Shown one piece after another: positions 7,804-16,235 of a DNA stretch of 24,588 bases. The notes under the pieces were generated by a model. That model worked only from the letters and a program-made list of their open reading frames with translations. It made no database searches and had not been told where the DNA came from. Source of the stretch: JANLUX01 sp031363705 (GTDB lineage Bacteria > Bacteroidota > Bacteroidia > AKYH767-A > OLB10); assembly GCA_031363705.1 (NCBI GenBank), contig JANLUX010000347.1, forward strand, positions 1 to 24,588, given 5' to 3'. The first letter of the stretch is position 1. Every line of letters begins with the position of its first letter. The position numbers and the translations under genes were made by a program.

Positions 7804-8268
7804 ATGAAAAAAAGTGCAGGAATTCTTTTATACAGGCTAATCAATAAGGAGCCAGAATTATTTCTTGTTCATCCGGGCGGACCTTTTTGGGCTAAGAAAG
7901 ATTCAGGAGCATGGTCGATTCCCAAAGGAGAATTTAATGACGATGAAGATGCCTTATCAGCAGCGTTGAGAGAATTTGAAGAAGAAACAAGCATTGCCTT
8001 ATCTGTTGACATCAATAAAATAATTGCTTTAAATCCAGTGAGGCTTAAGAGTGGAAAAATGGTGTATGCATGGGCTGTGGAAGGGGATATTGATGCTGAA
8101 AAAATTCATTGCAATACTTTTGAATTAGAGTGGCCTCCAAAGAGTGGAAAGAAAATTACTATTCCTGAAATTGATAAAGGAGGATGGTTTACCCTGAAAG
8201 AAGCAAAAGAAAAAATTAATCCGGCACAGGTAGCGTTGATCAATGAAACAGAAAAAAAACTGCTATAG
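7804..8268 (+). CDS. Nudix hydrolase
   Basis: A 154-residue hydrolase of nucleoside-diphosphate-linked compounds. The Nudix box spans residues 42-64: Gly42, Glu48, and REFEEET at 56-62, which supplies the metal-binding glutamates. The usual Gly near the end of the box is Ser63. The N-terminal segment has the AGILLYR strand and an HPGGPFW loop, a pattern seen in small MutT/NTP-pyrophosphatase-like proteins of bacteria. A substrate cannot be named. It ends two bases from the end of the convergent flippase gene, leaving no room for a separate terminator. Confidence 0.9.
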   Translation: MKKSAGILLYRLINKEPELFLVHPGGPFWAKKDSGAWSIPKGEFNDDEDALSAALREFEEETSIALSVDINKIIALNPVRLKSGKMVYAWAVEGDIDAEKIHCNTFELEWPPKSGKKITIPEIDKGGWFTLKEAKEKINPAQVALINETEKKLL

Positions 8269-8270
8269 TT

Positions 8271-9776
8271 TTATAAATCATTCTTGTTTAAAATTGCCAC
8301 CCCTTTTATTTTTTCTTTTCTGAAAACCCAAAGCGAATAGGCGATGATTAAAACAGTGTTAATGATCATCCGCAAGGTTTCTCCAAAATTAAAATAGCGA
8401 TGAATTGCTTCACTTAAAAAATAAATGCCAAGAGCTACTCCAAAATAAATCAACAGTTTACTGATGTTATATGGAATAGGATACACGCGTTGTCCGGTGA
8501 AATAAGAAATCAACATCATGCTTGCATAACAAATAAGTGTAGCCCATGCAGCGCCCATATAACCCATCATGGGAATCAGCAGGAACAAAAACACGATCGT
8601 TATGATGGCTCCTATCACTGAGAAGAATGCACCGTATCTTGTTTGCCCTATGAGTTTATACCACATGCTCAGGTTTAAGTAAACACCCAGACACATATTT
8701 GCAATCAATAAAACCGGAACCACTTTTAATCCTGAATGGTATTGCGGACCGATGAAATATTTTATTACATCAAGATAAAGCATCACCATTAAAAAAATAA
8801 TACAACAACAAATCACAAAATAATTCATCACACGCGCATACAATTCCCTGCTTTTTTCCTTGTGCTGTTGCGAAAAGAAAAAGGGTTCGGCAGAGTAACG
8901 GAATGTCTGCACAAACAAAGTCATCAGTATTGAAAGTTTGTAACACGCACTGTAAATACCAAGTTGTTGTAATGCAGAAGCCTTGTCAGGAACGAGATAT
9001 TTCAACACAGCACGATCAAAGGTTTCATTAACCATACCCGCAAAACCCGCAATTAATAACGGGAATGAATACACCAGCATTTCTTTTAAAAGTCGCGGAT
9101 GAAATTTAAAACGGAGACTTTGTAATTCAGGCAACAATAACAATACAGTAGCAAAACTTGAAATCAGATTGCTGATGAATACATAACCCACGCCATACTC
9201 AGGTTTATAAAAATTAAAAATGCTGCTGGTGTGATTTAAATAATTATCGCGGCAGATCACTAAGAAAAAAATATTTAATCCAATGTTGAGAATAATATTG
9301 ATAAGTTTGATTGTAGCAAACCGTTTTGCTCTTCCTTCTCTCCTTAATCTTGCAAACGGCAATGAAGTGATTGCGTCAAGTGCAAGTATCCATGCAAACC
9401 ATTTTATGTAATCAGCATGATCCGGATATCCTAATTTGGTTGCAATAAATTGTGAGAATAAAATCAACAATCCGGAAAAAAATACAGAGCTGCAAAACAA
9501 TGAGAATATACCGTTACCATACACCTGGTCCTCGCTCCATGAACCCGAATCTTTTTTATTTTTTTCAGTGAAATGAAAATAGGCAGTTTCCATTCCATAA
9601 GTATATAGCACCATTAAAAAAGTTACGTATGCATACATCTCCGACACTACGCCATATTCTGCGGGAGCAAAAATCCTTGTGTAAAGAGGAACTAATAAAT
9701 AATTAAGAAAACGACCAACTATGCTGCTCAATCCGTAGATAGCAGTTTGACCAGCAAGATTTTTTATTGTAGCCAC
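8271..9776 (-). CDS. polysaccharide flippase (Wzx/MATE-MVF superfamily)
   Basis: A 501-residue polytopic inner-membrane protein with about 12-14 hydrophobic segments spread along its length. The N-terminal IKNLAGQTAIYGLSSIVGRF and LLVPLYTRIF stretches are typical of lipopolysaccharide/capsule repeat-unit flippases in Bacteroidota. It is expected to move undecaprenyl-linked oligosaccharides across the inner membrane. The start codon is GTG at 9776; no in-frame ATG is found upstream. The acylphosphatase upstream is about 50 bases away across a small palindrome. No glycosyltransferases are nearby, but an O-antigen ligase lies 9 kb further on. Confidence 0.88.
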   Translation of the reverse strand: MATIKNLAGQTAIYGLSSIVGRFLNYLLVPLYTRIFAPAEYGVVSEMYAYVTFLMVLYTYGMETAYFHFTEKNKKDSGSWSEDQVYGNGIFSLFCSSVFFSGLLILFSQFIATKLGYPDHADYIKWFAWILALDAITSLPFARLRREGRAKRFATIKLINIILNIGLNIFFLVICRDNYLNHTSSIFNFYKPEYGVGYVFISNLISSFATVLLLLPELQSLRFKFHPRLLKEMLVYSFPLLIAGFAGMVNETFDRAVLKYLVPDKASALQQLGIYSACYKLSILMTLFVQTFRYSAEPFFFSQQHKEKSRELYARVMNYFVICCCIIFLMVMLYLDVIKYFIGPQYHSGLKVVPVLLIANMCLGVYLNLSMWYKLIGQTRYGAFFSVIGAIITIVFLFLLIPMMGYMGAAWATLICYASMMLISYFTGQRVYPIPYNISKLLIYFGVALGIYFLSEAIHRYFNFGETLRMIINTVLIIAYSLWVFRKEKIKGVAILNKNDL

Positions 9777-9794
9777 TCTTTGATTGAAGAATGA

Positions 9795-9811
9795 TCCCGA
9801 TTTAATCGGGA
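9795..9811. repeat. small palindrome TCCCGATTTAATCGGGA
   Basis: A near-perfect palindrome (TCCCGATT-T-AATCGGGA) between the flippase and acylphosphatase genes. The same arms occur at 21966-21981 and 22012-22027, so this is a dispersed family rather than a gene-specific operator. It can form an 8-bp hairpin in RNA. Confidence 0.6.
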
Positions 9812-9827
9812 GAAGAGTGATGATTGA

Positions 9828-10106
9828 TTAACTATCTCCATGACGAATGATAAATTTTTTGAAACCTATGAATGTAATTTCACTAACATTTATTTTTTCA
9901 ACTGATGATTGAGGAGAACCAAGTTTACATGATTCAATAAATTGTTGCAATGTTTCATCATCGCCTTCTGCTTCAATATACACGGAACCATCACTAATGT
10001 TCTGCACAAAACCTTTTACACCGAATTGTTCTGCAGTTTTCTTTGTGTGCTGCCTAAAAAAAACTCCCTGCACTTTGCCTGTTATTATGATCCGAATTGC
10101 TTTCAA
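9828..10106 (-). CDS. acylphosphatase
   Basis: A 92-residue enzyme that hydrolyses the carboxyl-phosphate bond of acyl phosphates. The phosphate-binding loop GKVQGVFFR puts the catalytic Arg at residue 18, and GFVQNISDGSV supplies the catalytic Asn36. Both are essential in the family. The frame opens with TTG at 10106 directly after an in-frame TAA, and no ATG is available before the conserved first strand, so TTG must be the start. It lies between the second hicBA pair and the flippase, all on the same strand. Confidence 0.93.
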   Translation of the reverse strand: MKAIRIIITGKVQGVFFRQHTKKTAEQFGVKGFVQNISDGSVYIEAEGDDETLQQFIESCKLGSPQSSVEKINVSEITFIGFKKFIIRHGDS

Positions 10107-10169
10107 TTACGAATTTGTTTTTAACTATGATAACGGAAACTTGATGTTTTGTTTTATTACAAATAAAAA

Positions 10170-10352
10170 TTACTTCTTTAAACTTGCATCTTTTAATATT
10201 CCATTCAAAGTGCCTTTTGGAATATCCTTGCTGTGGATTGGTACAACAATTATTTTATTCCCTGTTTTTTTATAAATAGCATGGCTGCCGGATTGTCTCA
10301 AAAAAATATAGCCTTCCTTTTCTAAAAGCCGAATCAACTCAATGGCTTTCAT
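10170..10352 (-). CDS. hicA: HicA-family mRNA interferase toxin (right HicBA module)
   Basis: A 60-residue complete HicA toxin. RQSGSH carries the catalytic His24, and the VPIHSKDIPKGTLNGILKDASL ending shows the full C-terminal helix that is lost in the left-hand copy of this window. The HicA fold binds RNA and cuts mRNA during translation unless bound by HicB. Here the antitoxin gene comes first, and its TGA overlaps the hicA ATG (ATGA at 10349-10352). That order with overlap matches the left module, but the sequence is clearly diverged from it, so the two are not a recent duplication. Confidence 0.9.
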   Translation of the reverse strand: MKAIELIRLLEKEGYIFLRQSGSHAIYKKTGNKIIVVPIHSKDIPKGTLNGILKDASLKK

Positions 10353-10540
10353 GCCAGGTCAAGTGACTTACGAGTGATTTCTTCTTCTAATAAAACTTCA
10401 AGATAAAGGTTTACAGCATCTTTAAGGTGATTCATAGCTTCTCTCACAGTTTTGCCATGCGAATGGCAGCCGGGCAATTGCGGACACCAGGTGTGATACT
10501 GTTTGCCGTCTTTTTCAATTTCAAATGTTAGTCGTTTCAT
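10349..10540 (-). CDS. hicB: HicB-family antitoxin (right HicBA module)
   Basis: A 63-residue HicB antitoxin of the short type. The strand-turn-helix signature is clear: LTFEIEKDGKQYHTWCPQLP, then GCHSHGKTVREAMNHLKDAV. As in many short HicB proteins there is no separate DNA-binding domain. It precedes hicA and overlaps it by four bases, so antitoxin is made first. The ATG at 10540 is preceded by a TAnnTTTG match. The protein should neutralise its own HicA; cross-talk with the left module looks unlikely given how different the two HicB sequences are. Confidence 0.88.
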   Translation of the reverse strand: MKRLTFEIEKDGKQYHTWCPQLPGCHSHGKTVREAMNHLKDAVNLYLEVLLEEEITRKSLDLA

Positions 10541-10556
10541 AAACTTTTATGTCAGT

Positions 10557-10564
10557 CAAATTTA
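10557..10564 (-). promoter_or_regulatory. candidate -7 promoter element for hicBA (right module)
   Basis: On the minus strand TAAATTTG is an exact match to the Bacteroidota -7 consensus TAnnTTTG, 16 bases before the hicB ATG. No TTG is found at the -33 distance. It lies in the 56-base gap after the enoyl-CoA hydratase gene, so the toxin-antitoxin pair can have its own promoter. Confidence 0.35.
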
Positions 10565-10596
10565 ATAACATTTTGTACAGATTATTTATGTCTAAG

Positions 10597-11376
10597 TTAC
10601 TTTCCCTTAAACACTGCTTTGCGTTTATTCAAAAATGCATCAGTGCCTTCTTTGAAATCTTCTGTCACAAAACATTCACCAAAACTTTTTACTTCTTCTT
10701 CAAAGCCATTTTTTGTTTTATCATAATGTGCATTTACACAATGAATAACTTTTGAGATGGCAACCGGTGCCTGCTGTTTAATTTTATTTAAAACTTCAAA
10801 ACATTTCTCAATCAAAGTTTCAGGTGCAGTAACATAGTTTACCAAACCAAGCTGTAACGCTTCATCTGCGGTAATCATATCTGCAGTCATTAACAATTCC
10901 ATTGCTTTGCCTTTACCAATCAATTGAGGCAAGCGTTGTGTGCCGGCATAACCGGGTATTAATCCCAGTTTGACTTCAGGAAAACCAAACTTTGCATTGT
11001 TACTTGCAATACGAAAATGACAAGCGAGAGCCACTTCGCATCCTCCACCTAAGGCAAAACCATTTACAGCAGCTACAACAGGTTTACTACAACTCTCAAT
11101 ACTGTTGAATACCTGATGACCATGTGCTGAAAGTTTTTTTCCTTCTTCCAGATTGAATCCAGCAAACTCAGAAATATCTGCACCTGCAACAAATGCTTTG
11201 GCACCAGCACCGGTAATTATAATTCCTCTAACATCAGCATTACCTTCTGCGTCTTTTACTGCAACACCAATTTCTGCAATGGTATTTTTATTTAATGCAT
11301 TTAATTTATCAGGACGATTGATGGTGATAATGCAGATTGCATCTTTTATTTCTGTTAAAATATTTTCGTATGTCAT
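10597..11376 (-). CDS. enoyl-CoA hydratase/isomerase (crotonase) family protein
   Basis: A 259-residue crotonase-fold enzyme. Both catalytic glutamates of true enoyl-CoA hydratases are present: Glu114 in ALGGGCEVALAC and Glu134 in FGFPEVKLGLIPG. The oxyanion-hole segments KAFVAGADI and GFALGGG are also intact, as is the AGTQRLP stretch. It is therefore expected to hydrate 2-enoyl-CoA to 3-hydroxyacyl-CoA in fatty-acid or branched-chain amino-acid breakdown. It starts 27 bases after the B12-binding subunit gene and probably shares its transcript, which fits acyl-CoA metabolism. Isomerase or related activities cannot be excluded from sequence. Confidence 0.92.
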   Translation of the reverse strand: MTYENILTEIKDAICIITINRPDKLNALNKNTIAEIGVAVKDAEGNADVRGIIITGAGAKAFVAGADISEFAGFNLEEGKKLSAHGHQVFNSIESCSKPVVAAVNGFALGGGCEVALACHFRIASNNAKFGFPEVKLGLIPGYAGTQRLPQLIGKGKAMELLMTADMITADEALQLGLVNYVTAPETLIEKCFEVLNKIKQQAPVAISKVIHCVNAHYDKTKNGFEEEVKSFGECFVTEDFKEGTDAFLNKRKAVFKGK

Positions 11377-11403
11377 TCGGGGTTTAAAGTTTCAGGTTCA
11401 AAT

Positions 11404-11811
11404 TTAAAATGTGCGGTTTGCTTTTACAAAATCAGTTATGTAAGTAACAATCTGTTTTGTTTCCGTTCCCGGAGGAAATAATTTACCGCAACCCATTGCT
11501 TCCAGCTTTTTCATATCAGCATCCGGAATAATTCCTCCACCGGTAAGCAGTACTTCATCTAATTCTTTTTCTTTCATCAATTGCAATATACGCGGGAACA
11601 CCGTCATGTGTGCGCCTGATAAAATGCTCACACCAATTACATCCACATCTTCCTGCAAAGCAGCATTCACCACCATTTCAGGCGTTTGGCGCAAGCCCGT
11701 ATAAATCACTTCCATTCCTGCGTCACGCAAAAAAGAAGCAATCACTTTCGCGCCACGATCGTGACCATCTAAACCAACTTTTGCAATTAAAACTCTTATG
11801 GGACGTTGCAT
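11404..11811 (-). CDS. stand-alone cobalamin-binding domain, acyl-CoA mutase small subunit-like
   Basis: A 135-residue protein consisting only of a B12-binding domain. It shows DGHDRG (residues 15-20), i.e. the DxHxxG motif in which His17 is the lower axial ligand of cobalt. SxL follows in VSILSG (62-64), as does the TGGGIIP loop (90-96). It matches the C-terminal domain of methylmalonyl-CoA mutase and the separate small subunits of archaeal-type methylmalonyl-CoA or isobutyryl-CoA mutases. The catalytic large subunit is not in the window. It may be encoded elsewhere, or this domain may serve another partner. It sits 33 bases after the histidine kinase gene and just before an enoyl-CoA hydratase. 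Confidence 0.88.
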   Translation of the reverse strand: MQRPIRVLIAKVGLDGHDRGAKVIASFLRDAGMEVIYTGLRQTPEMVVNAALQEDVDVIGVSILSGAHMTVFPRILQLMKEKELDEVLLTGGGIIPDADMKKLEAMGCGKLFPPGTETKQIVTYITDFVKANRTF

Positions 11812-11844
11812 GCTTATAGTAGAATGAGAGCAAAAATAATTTAA

Positions 11845-14800
11845 TTATTCTGTACTGATTTTTTCTGAGTACAGATGTTCCAGATAGCGATGCAACTTCA
11901 CAAAAAATGTAGTTCCTTCTCCCTCACGCGTTTCAAACCACACAGCACCTTCCAAACTCTCCACCATATTTTTTACCATTGCCAAACCAAGTCCTGTTCC
12001 TGCTGTTTTAGTAGTGAAGTTGGGAACAAAAATTTTCTCAGTCTGCTCAGCAGAAATACCTGTTCCATTGTCTTTAACTGAAACCACATATTGATCCGAC
12101 ATTGTTTCCACTCCAATATCAATAATGCCTTGCCGTTCAGCAGGAATTGATTGCATTGCATTTTTTATCAGGTTTGAAAATATGCGCAGCAACTGGTCTT
12201 TGTCTGCATTCACAATTAAATCTCTATGCTCTTTTGAATTGTAATTGATTTGAATGTTTTCGGTTTCACTGTAAAGGTTAACTGTTGTTTCAAGAATACT
12301 TGAAAGGTCAACCTTAACATTTTCCGCCTTGGGCATTTTAGCAAAATCAGAAAATGCAGTGGCAATGGAAGACAATGTTTCTATTTGTTCGATGAGTGTT
12401 TGAGAAACACGTTCAACCATCTGATCCAGGTTCGGACTTTTATCAATCCAGGCACGTTGCAAATGTTGAACTGATAACTTCATGGGAGTGAGTGGATTTT
12501 TTATTTCGTGAGCCACCTGCTTCGCCATTTCCCTCCACGCACTTTCACGTTCAGACTTTGCCAGCCGGTCAGCACTGTTCTGAAGTTCTTCCACCATGCG
12601 GTTATACTCATTCACGAGTGAACCAATTTCATCTTTTCTTTTCCAGATTAATGGCTCATTACTCTTGCCAAGCTTGGTACGCTTTAATCCAAGCTGAATA
12701 ATTTTTAATGGCCTTGTAATTCTGTTAGAGATAAAAAACGTAGCTAGCACCGCAAAAGAAAAAAGCAATACATAAATATTGATCAACGCAACTAAAAAAG
12801 AACTGATCTCTTTTTTTAAATCTGACTCACGAGCGAAGTAAGGCAGGTTGAGATAACCTATCGTTTGATTATCACTGTTACGCAATGATTCATATGCAGC
12901 GATATAACTTAATGCACCAATTCTTTCATTCTGTGTGTAAATGGTTTTCTGGTTATTTTTTAATTCGGTTAATGCCGAACGGTTCATCAGCGGTGCAATA
13001 ATATCCTGCTCATAAATGGTAGGTTGAGAGGAGAATAATAAATATCCTTGTGCACTGTAAATATTAAAATCCAAACCAAGCGTGTGCGCCAGTTGGTTAA
13101 AAGCAAAAGCGAGATCATCAGTAATATCGCCACCAAAATTTTTGCGTTCGCCCACTTCATTCTCAATTAAAACAATTAATGAGTTGAGTTTTTCTTTGAT
13201 GCGTGCATCCTGAGCCTGTGTATAATTACGAATGATATAAGTGATTGTGGTAACACCTACCAGCACAAGTGATACAATAACAATAGAAATAATGGTGATT
13301 TGAATTCTTCCTTTGAAATTCTGAAACATCCTAAAACCATAGTTAGTTCCGCGCACAATGAGGTAGATCACTAAAAATAAAATACTAAAGAATGTGAAAA
13401 TATAAGAGAACAATGTAATATAAACCAGCGCTCCAAGATTATAAATACTCAAAACAATTAATCCGTCATTTCCTGTTTTATAAAACAAGTGCGAGCGACT
13501 ATCAAAGTTTGCAAACCGGTAAGGCTGTATTCCTTCATAGTACTCTTTATAACGTGCTGAAGTCAGGTAATAATTATATGTACCGGTCTGACTTATTAAA
13601 ATTCCTTTCTGATATCGGGCGTAAGAATAATTTGTTAAATCAGTCTGCCTGTTAATTTTATCACTGATAAGCAATTCAGGCAACCCACTTTCGCCCTGTA
13701 CAAAACGTGCAGTTAACTCCACAACTAAATTTCCGCCTTCACCATTTTCATCCAGCAGTGTTATCAAAGAAAGATAGCGTATACGCCCTGAAGAATTTTC
13801 CATTAGAAACAACTTACTGCTATTAGTTGCTTTTCCGTTGCGGACAATATTTTGTTTTATAAGATCAAGATTCCAGCCCGGATCACCAATATTGTTAATC
13901 GGTATTTCATCAGCATTGAAATACTTAAACTGCACATCATACTTACCAAGGTATCCGCTGAAATAAATTCTGGTAAGTCTTCTGTTTATTTCCTCTATTA
14001 TTTGTGGATTGCTTTGAAGCTGATTTAATCCTTCACTTAAAAAACGATGTGTGGAATAATCATTCTGCAATCTTTTCACCACATCATCAAAAAGATATTC
14101 TGCAACCAGATCCTGTTCATTCTCCAGCTTGGAAGCAAGCAATATTCTTTTCTCGCGCTCACGCGTATGATTAAACTCATTGATGATCTGCGCTGCATAC
14201 AATGAAAATCCAAACACAACTAGTAACGACCTAGTGAAAGAAAAAAGTCTTCGTGAAGTATTACGGACGTAACTGATGAACATCATTAAAAAATTGGCAA
14301 GTAAAAAAGAACTTACACCATAATTGATAAAAAACCCGGTATTACGTAACCAGATTAACAGAATAAGAAAAACACCCTGGGTTACGAGAAAGAGAATAAT
14401 TACATCACCAAAACCCAAATGGGTTTTCTGGATAAAACGAACGCTTCCATCGCACACTAAATAAAAAGCAAACAGTAAAATGCCGATGATAAGTATGCCG
14501 ATAATACTGAAACCGGACAGCTCAAACACATTGTTAATGTTAAAAGAAATCTGCGAATTGATGATCAGCCCGCTTAAAATATAATTGATTAAAACAGAAA
14601 AAAGAAAAGTTAACAGTAAGGTAAGAATGATGATAACTGACCAGCGTTTTTTGCGTAACTGCTCATGACGAACCAATACCAATCCTGAATAATAGACATA
14701 CGCATATATTACAACGAGTAAAAGCAGCAAACTATTAAACAGCAAATCGCCTAATGAATTTAAAAAATAAGAGCTTGCATAATATTTAGGACTGAAAAGC

Positions 14801-15603
14801 GGAGTATTATAAAGCGAACGCGGCAAATGCGCCAAGGTCATCAGGAAACGCAGAAAAATTAATCCTGTTAACAACAAACCATACACAGAACGCAACCGTC
14901 CTAATAAAACTACAATATCAAGCAGAAATAAAAACAATCCGAGAAAAGCAAATCCATAAGCGATAGCAGCATAAGGAAAACTTTCGTCTTCAATATCATT
15001 GCTGTTAAATTTTATTGAAAAGAGATAATTTCCATCAGCAGATTTTATGGAGAATAATTTTTCGTTTTCATTCACCACCAATTCTGCATTGTCGGGCAGG
15101 GCAAGTGAAGGATTAAAATTATTAATGATGTATTTGTTCTGATATGCATATTGATGTTTAACGAGATATAATGCCAGCAATAATCTGGAACCTGCATTCC
15201 GCTTAAAGACTTCATACCATCCGTTTTTATAAAGCACCAGCTGATGATTAGTCCATGTATTTGCTTTCTCCATTTCAGGCAACACCTGATTGTCTGACCA
15301 ATAAACAGCATGATTATTTTCAAAGACAAAAAAACTTAAACCAGAAGGTTTGCCTGTTTTAATTTCAGCCAATGCTTTCTCAACCGGAACACCTTTAGCA
15401 AATTGTCTTTGTAATTCATTCAGAAAAAACTCATTGGTGAGTTCATTATGCAGATAGCGTTGCTGTGCCCGCAGAGAAAACTCTTTGAAATTGAGTTTAT
15501 GTTTACTGTGCCGGATCTCAAGCAGATAGCCAGCGGCAAAAAATATTACCGTACATAAAAAAACAATGTAAACCCTGCGTTGTAAACGTATTTTGCGCTG
15601 CAT
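11845..15603 (-). CDS. large membrane sensor histidine kinase (HAMP-HisKA-HATPase, NtrY-like)
   Basis: A 1252-residue kinase. From the N-terminus: one membrane segment (about 9-28), an outer domain of roughly 180 residues, and a cluster of about eight membrane segments (about 220-480). Then come a second outer region (about 490-730), further membrane segments near 740 and 790, a third outer domain, and a last segment just before the HAMP domain (about 958-1010). The HisKA box VAHEIKNPLTPMKLS has the phospho-accepting His1032. The ATPase end shows NLIKNAMQSI, DNGTGIS and GTGLGLAMVKNMV. The core resembles NtrY, but the signal is unknown. I placed the start at ATG 15603 because the frame beyond begins only with TTG. 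No response regulator gene is adjacent. Confidence 0.9.
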   Translation of the reverse strand: MQRKIRLQRRVYIVFLCTVIFFAAGYLLEIRHSKHKLNFKEFSLRAQQRYLHNELTNEFFLNELQRQFAKGVPVEKALAEIKTGKPSGLSFFVFENNHAVYWSDNQVLPEMEKANTWTNHQLVLYKNGWYEVFKRNAGSRLLLALYLVKHQYAYQNKYIINNFNPSLALPDNAELVVNENEKLFSIKSADGNYLFSIKFNSNDIEDESFPYAAIAYGFAFLGLFLFLLDIVVLLGRLRSVYGLLLTGLIFLRFLMTLAHLPRSLYNTPLFSPKYYASSYFLNSLGDLLFNSLLLLLVVIYAYVYYSGLVLVRHEQLRKKRWSVIIILTLLLTFLFSVLINYILSGLIINSQISFNINNVFELSGFSIIGILIIGILLFAFYLVCDGSVRFIQKTHLGFGDVIILFLVTQGVFLILLIWLRNTGFFINYGVSSFLLANFLMMFISYVRNTSRRLFSFTRSLLVVFGFSLYAAQIINEFNHTREREKRILLASKLENEQDLVAEYLFDDVVKRLQNDYSTHRFLSEGLNQLQSNPQIIEEINRRLTRIYFSGYLGKYDVQFKYFNADEIPINNIGDPGWNLDLIKQNIVRNGKATNSSKLFLMENSSGRIRYLSLITLLDENGEGGNLVVELTARFVQGESGLPELLISDKINRQTDLTNYSYARYQKGILISQTGTYNYYLTSARYKEYYEGIQPYRFANFDSRSHLFYKTGNDGLIVLSIYNLGALVYITLFSYIFTFFSILFLVIYLIVRGTNYGFRMFQNFKGRIQITIISIVIVSLVLVGVTTITYIIRNYTQAQDARIKEKLNSLIVLIENEVGERKNFGGDITDDLAFAFNQLAHTLGLDFNIYSAQGYLLFSSQPTIYEQDIIAPLMNRSALTELKNNQKTIYTQNERIGALSYIAAYESLRNSDNQTIGYLNLPYFARESDLKKEISSFLVALINIYVLLFSFAVLATFFISNRITRPLKIIQLGLKRTKLGKSNEPLIWKRKDEIGSLVNEYNRMVEELQNSADRLAKSERESAWREMAKQVAHEIKNPLTPMKLSVQHLQRAWIDKSPNLDQMVERVSQTLIEQIETLSSIATAFSDFAKMPKAENVKVDLSSILETTVNLYSETENIQINYNSKEHRDLIVNADKDQLLRIFSNLIKNAMQSIPAERQGIIDIGVETMSDQYVVSVKDNGTGISAEQTEKIFVPNFTTKTAGTGLGLAMVKNMVESLEGAVWFETREGEGTTFFVKLHRYLEHLYSEKISTE

Positions 15604-15681
15604 GAACGAAAACAAATGTAGTGAGCAAGTTATTCTTATTGGTGTTATAAGTAATGATTTATCAACGAGACATTGTTTTTA

Positions 15682-15689
15682 TACTTTTG
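15682..15689 (+). promoter_or_regulatory. candidate -7 promoter element upstream of the biotin carrier gene
   Basis: TACTTTTG fits the Bacteroidota TAnnTTTG consensus, 25 bases before the ATG. The expected -33 TTG is not seen. It lies in the 111-base gap between the divergent kinase and carrier genes. Confidence 0.3.
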
Positions 15690-15714
15690 TTAAGTTATTA
15701 ACCGGGAAAACATC

Positions 15715-16212
15715 ATGAAAGTGCGCGTGAACGACAAGTATGATTTTGATTTGGAGAAAAAAGGTAAAAACATATTTCTTAAAAATAAAGAAGTGGACTT
15801 TGACTTAAAAGAAATCCGTCCTGGGACTTTTAACCTGCTTTTAAATAACAAATCTTTTAATATTGAAACAATAGAGTCGGATGCAAAGTCCAAACATTAC
15901 AAGCTCTTATTGAACAATAAAATTTTTACTGTTTCATTAAAAGATAAGCTTGATGAATTATTGCAACAGCTGGGAATGGATGCTGCAGCATCTATAAAAG
16001 TGAATGACCTAAAAGCTCCGATGCCGGGATTGGTTTTAGATATATTAGTACAAGAAGGAGATAAAATAACCAAAGGCGATACGCTGATTGTGCTTGAAGC
16101 AATGAAGATGGAAAACGGATTGAAGGCAATTGCTGATGCAACTGTGAAAAAAATTTCAGTTAAAAAAGGAAACACTGTGGAGAAAAACCAGGTACTGATT
16201 CAGTTGGAATAA
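15715..16212 (+). CDS. biotin carboxyl carrier protein of an acyl-CoA (or acetyl-CoA) carboxylase
   Basis: A 165-residue carrier. The C-terminal biotinyl domain (about 97-165) contains VLEAMKMEN with the biotin-accepting Lys131, preceded by the APMPGLV strand. The N-terminal 90 residues are a strand-rich segment, not the Ala/Pro-rich linker of E. coli AccB. This layout resembles small carrier subunits of propionyl-CoA-type carboxylases in Bacteroidota. With meaB one gene further on, a role in the propionyl-CoA to succinyl-CoA route is a reasonable inference, but an acetyl-CoA or pyruvate carboxylase is possible. It is followed after 23 bases by the superoxide dismutase gene. Confidence 0.85.
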   Translation: MKVRVNDKYDFDLEKKGKNIFLKNKEVDFDLKEIRPGTFNLLLNNKSFNIETIESDAKSKHYKLLLNNKIFTVSLKDKLDELLQQLGMDAAASIKVNDLKAPMPGLVLDILVQEGDKITKGDTLIVLEAMKMENGLKAIADATVKKISVKKGNTVEKNQVLIQLE

Positions 16213-16235
16213 TATTTAATCATAAAACTTTTGTC

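Noticed and set aside
11973..12701. Small open frames overlapping the histidine kinase C-terminal half
   Set aside because: The kinase frame shows continuous HisKA and HATPase motifs here; the alternatives have none.
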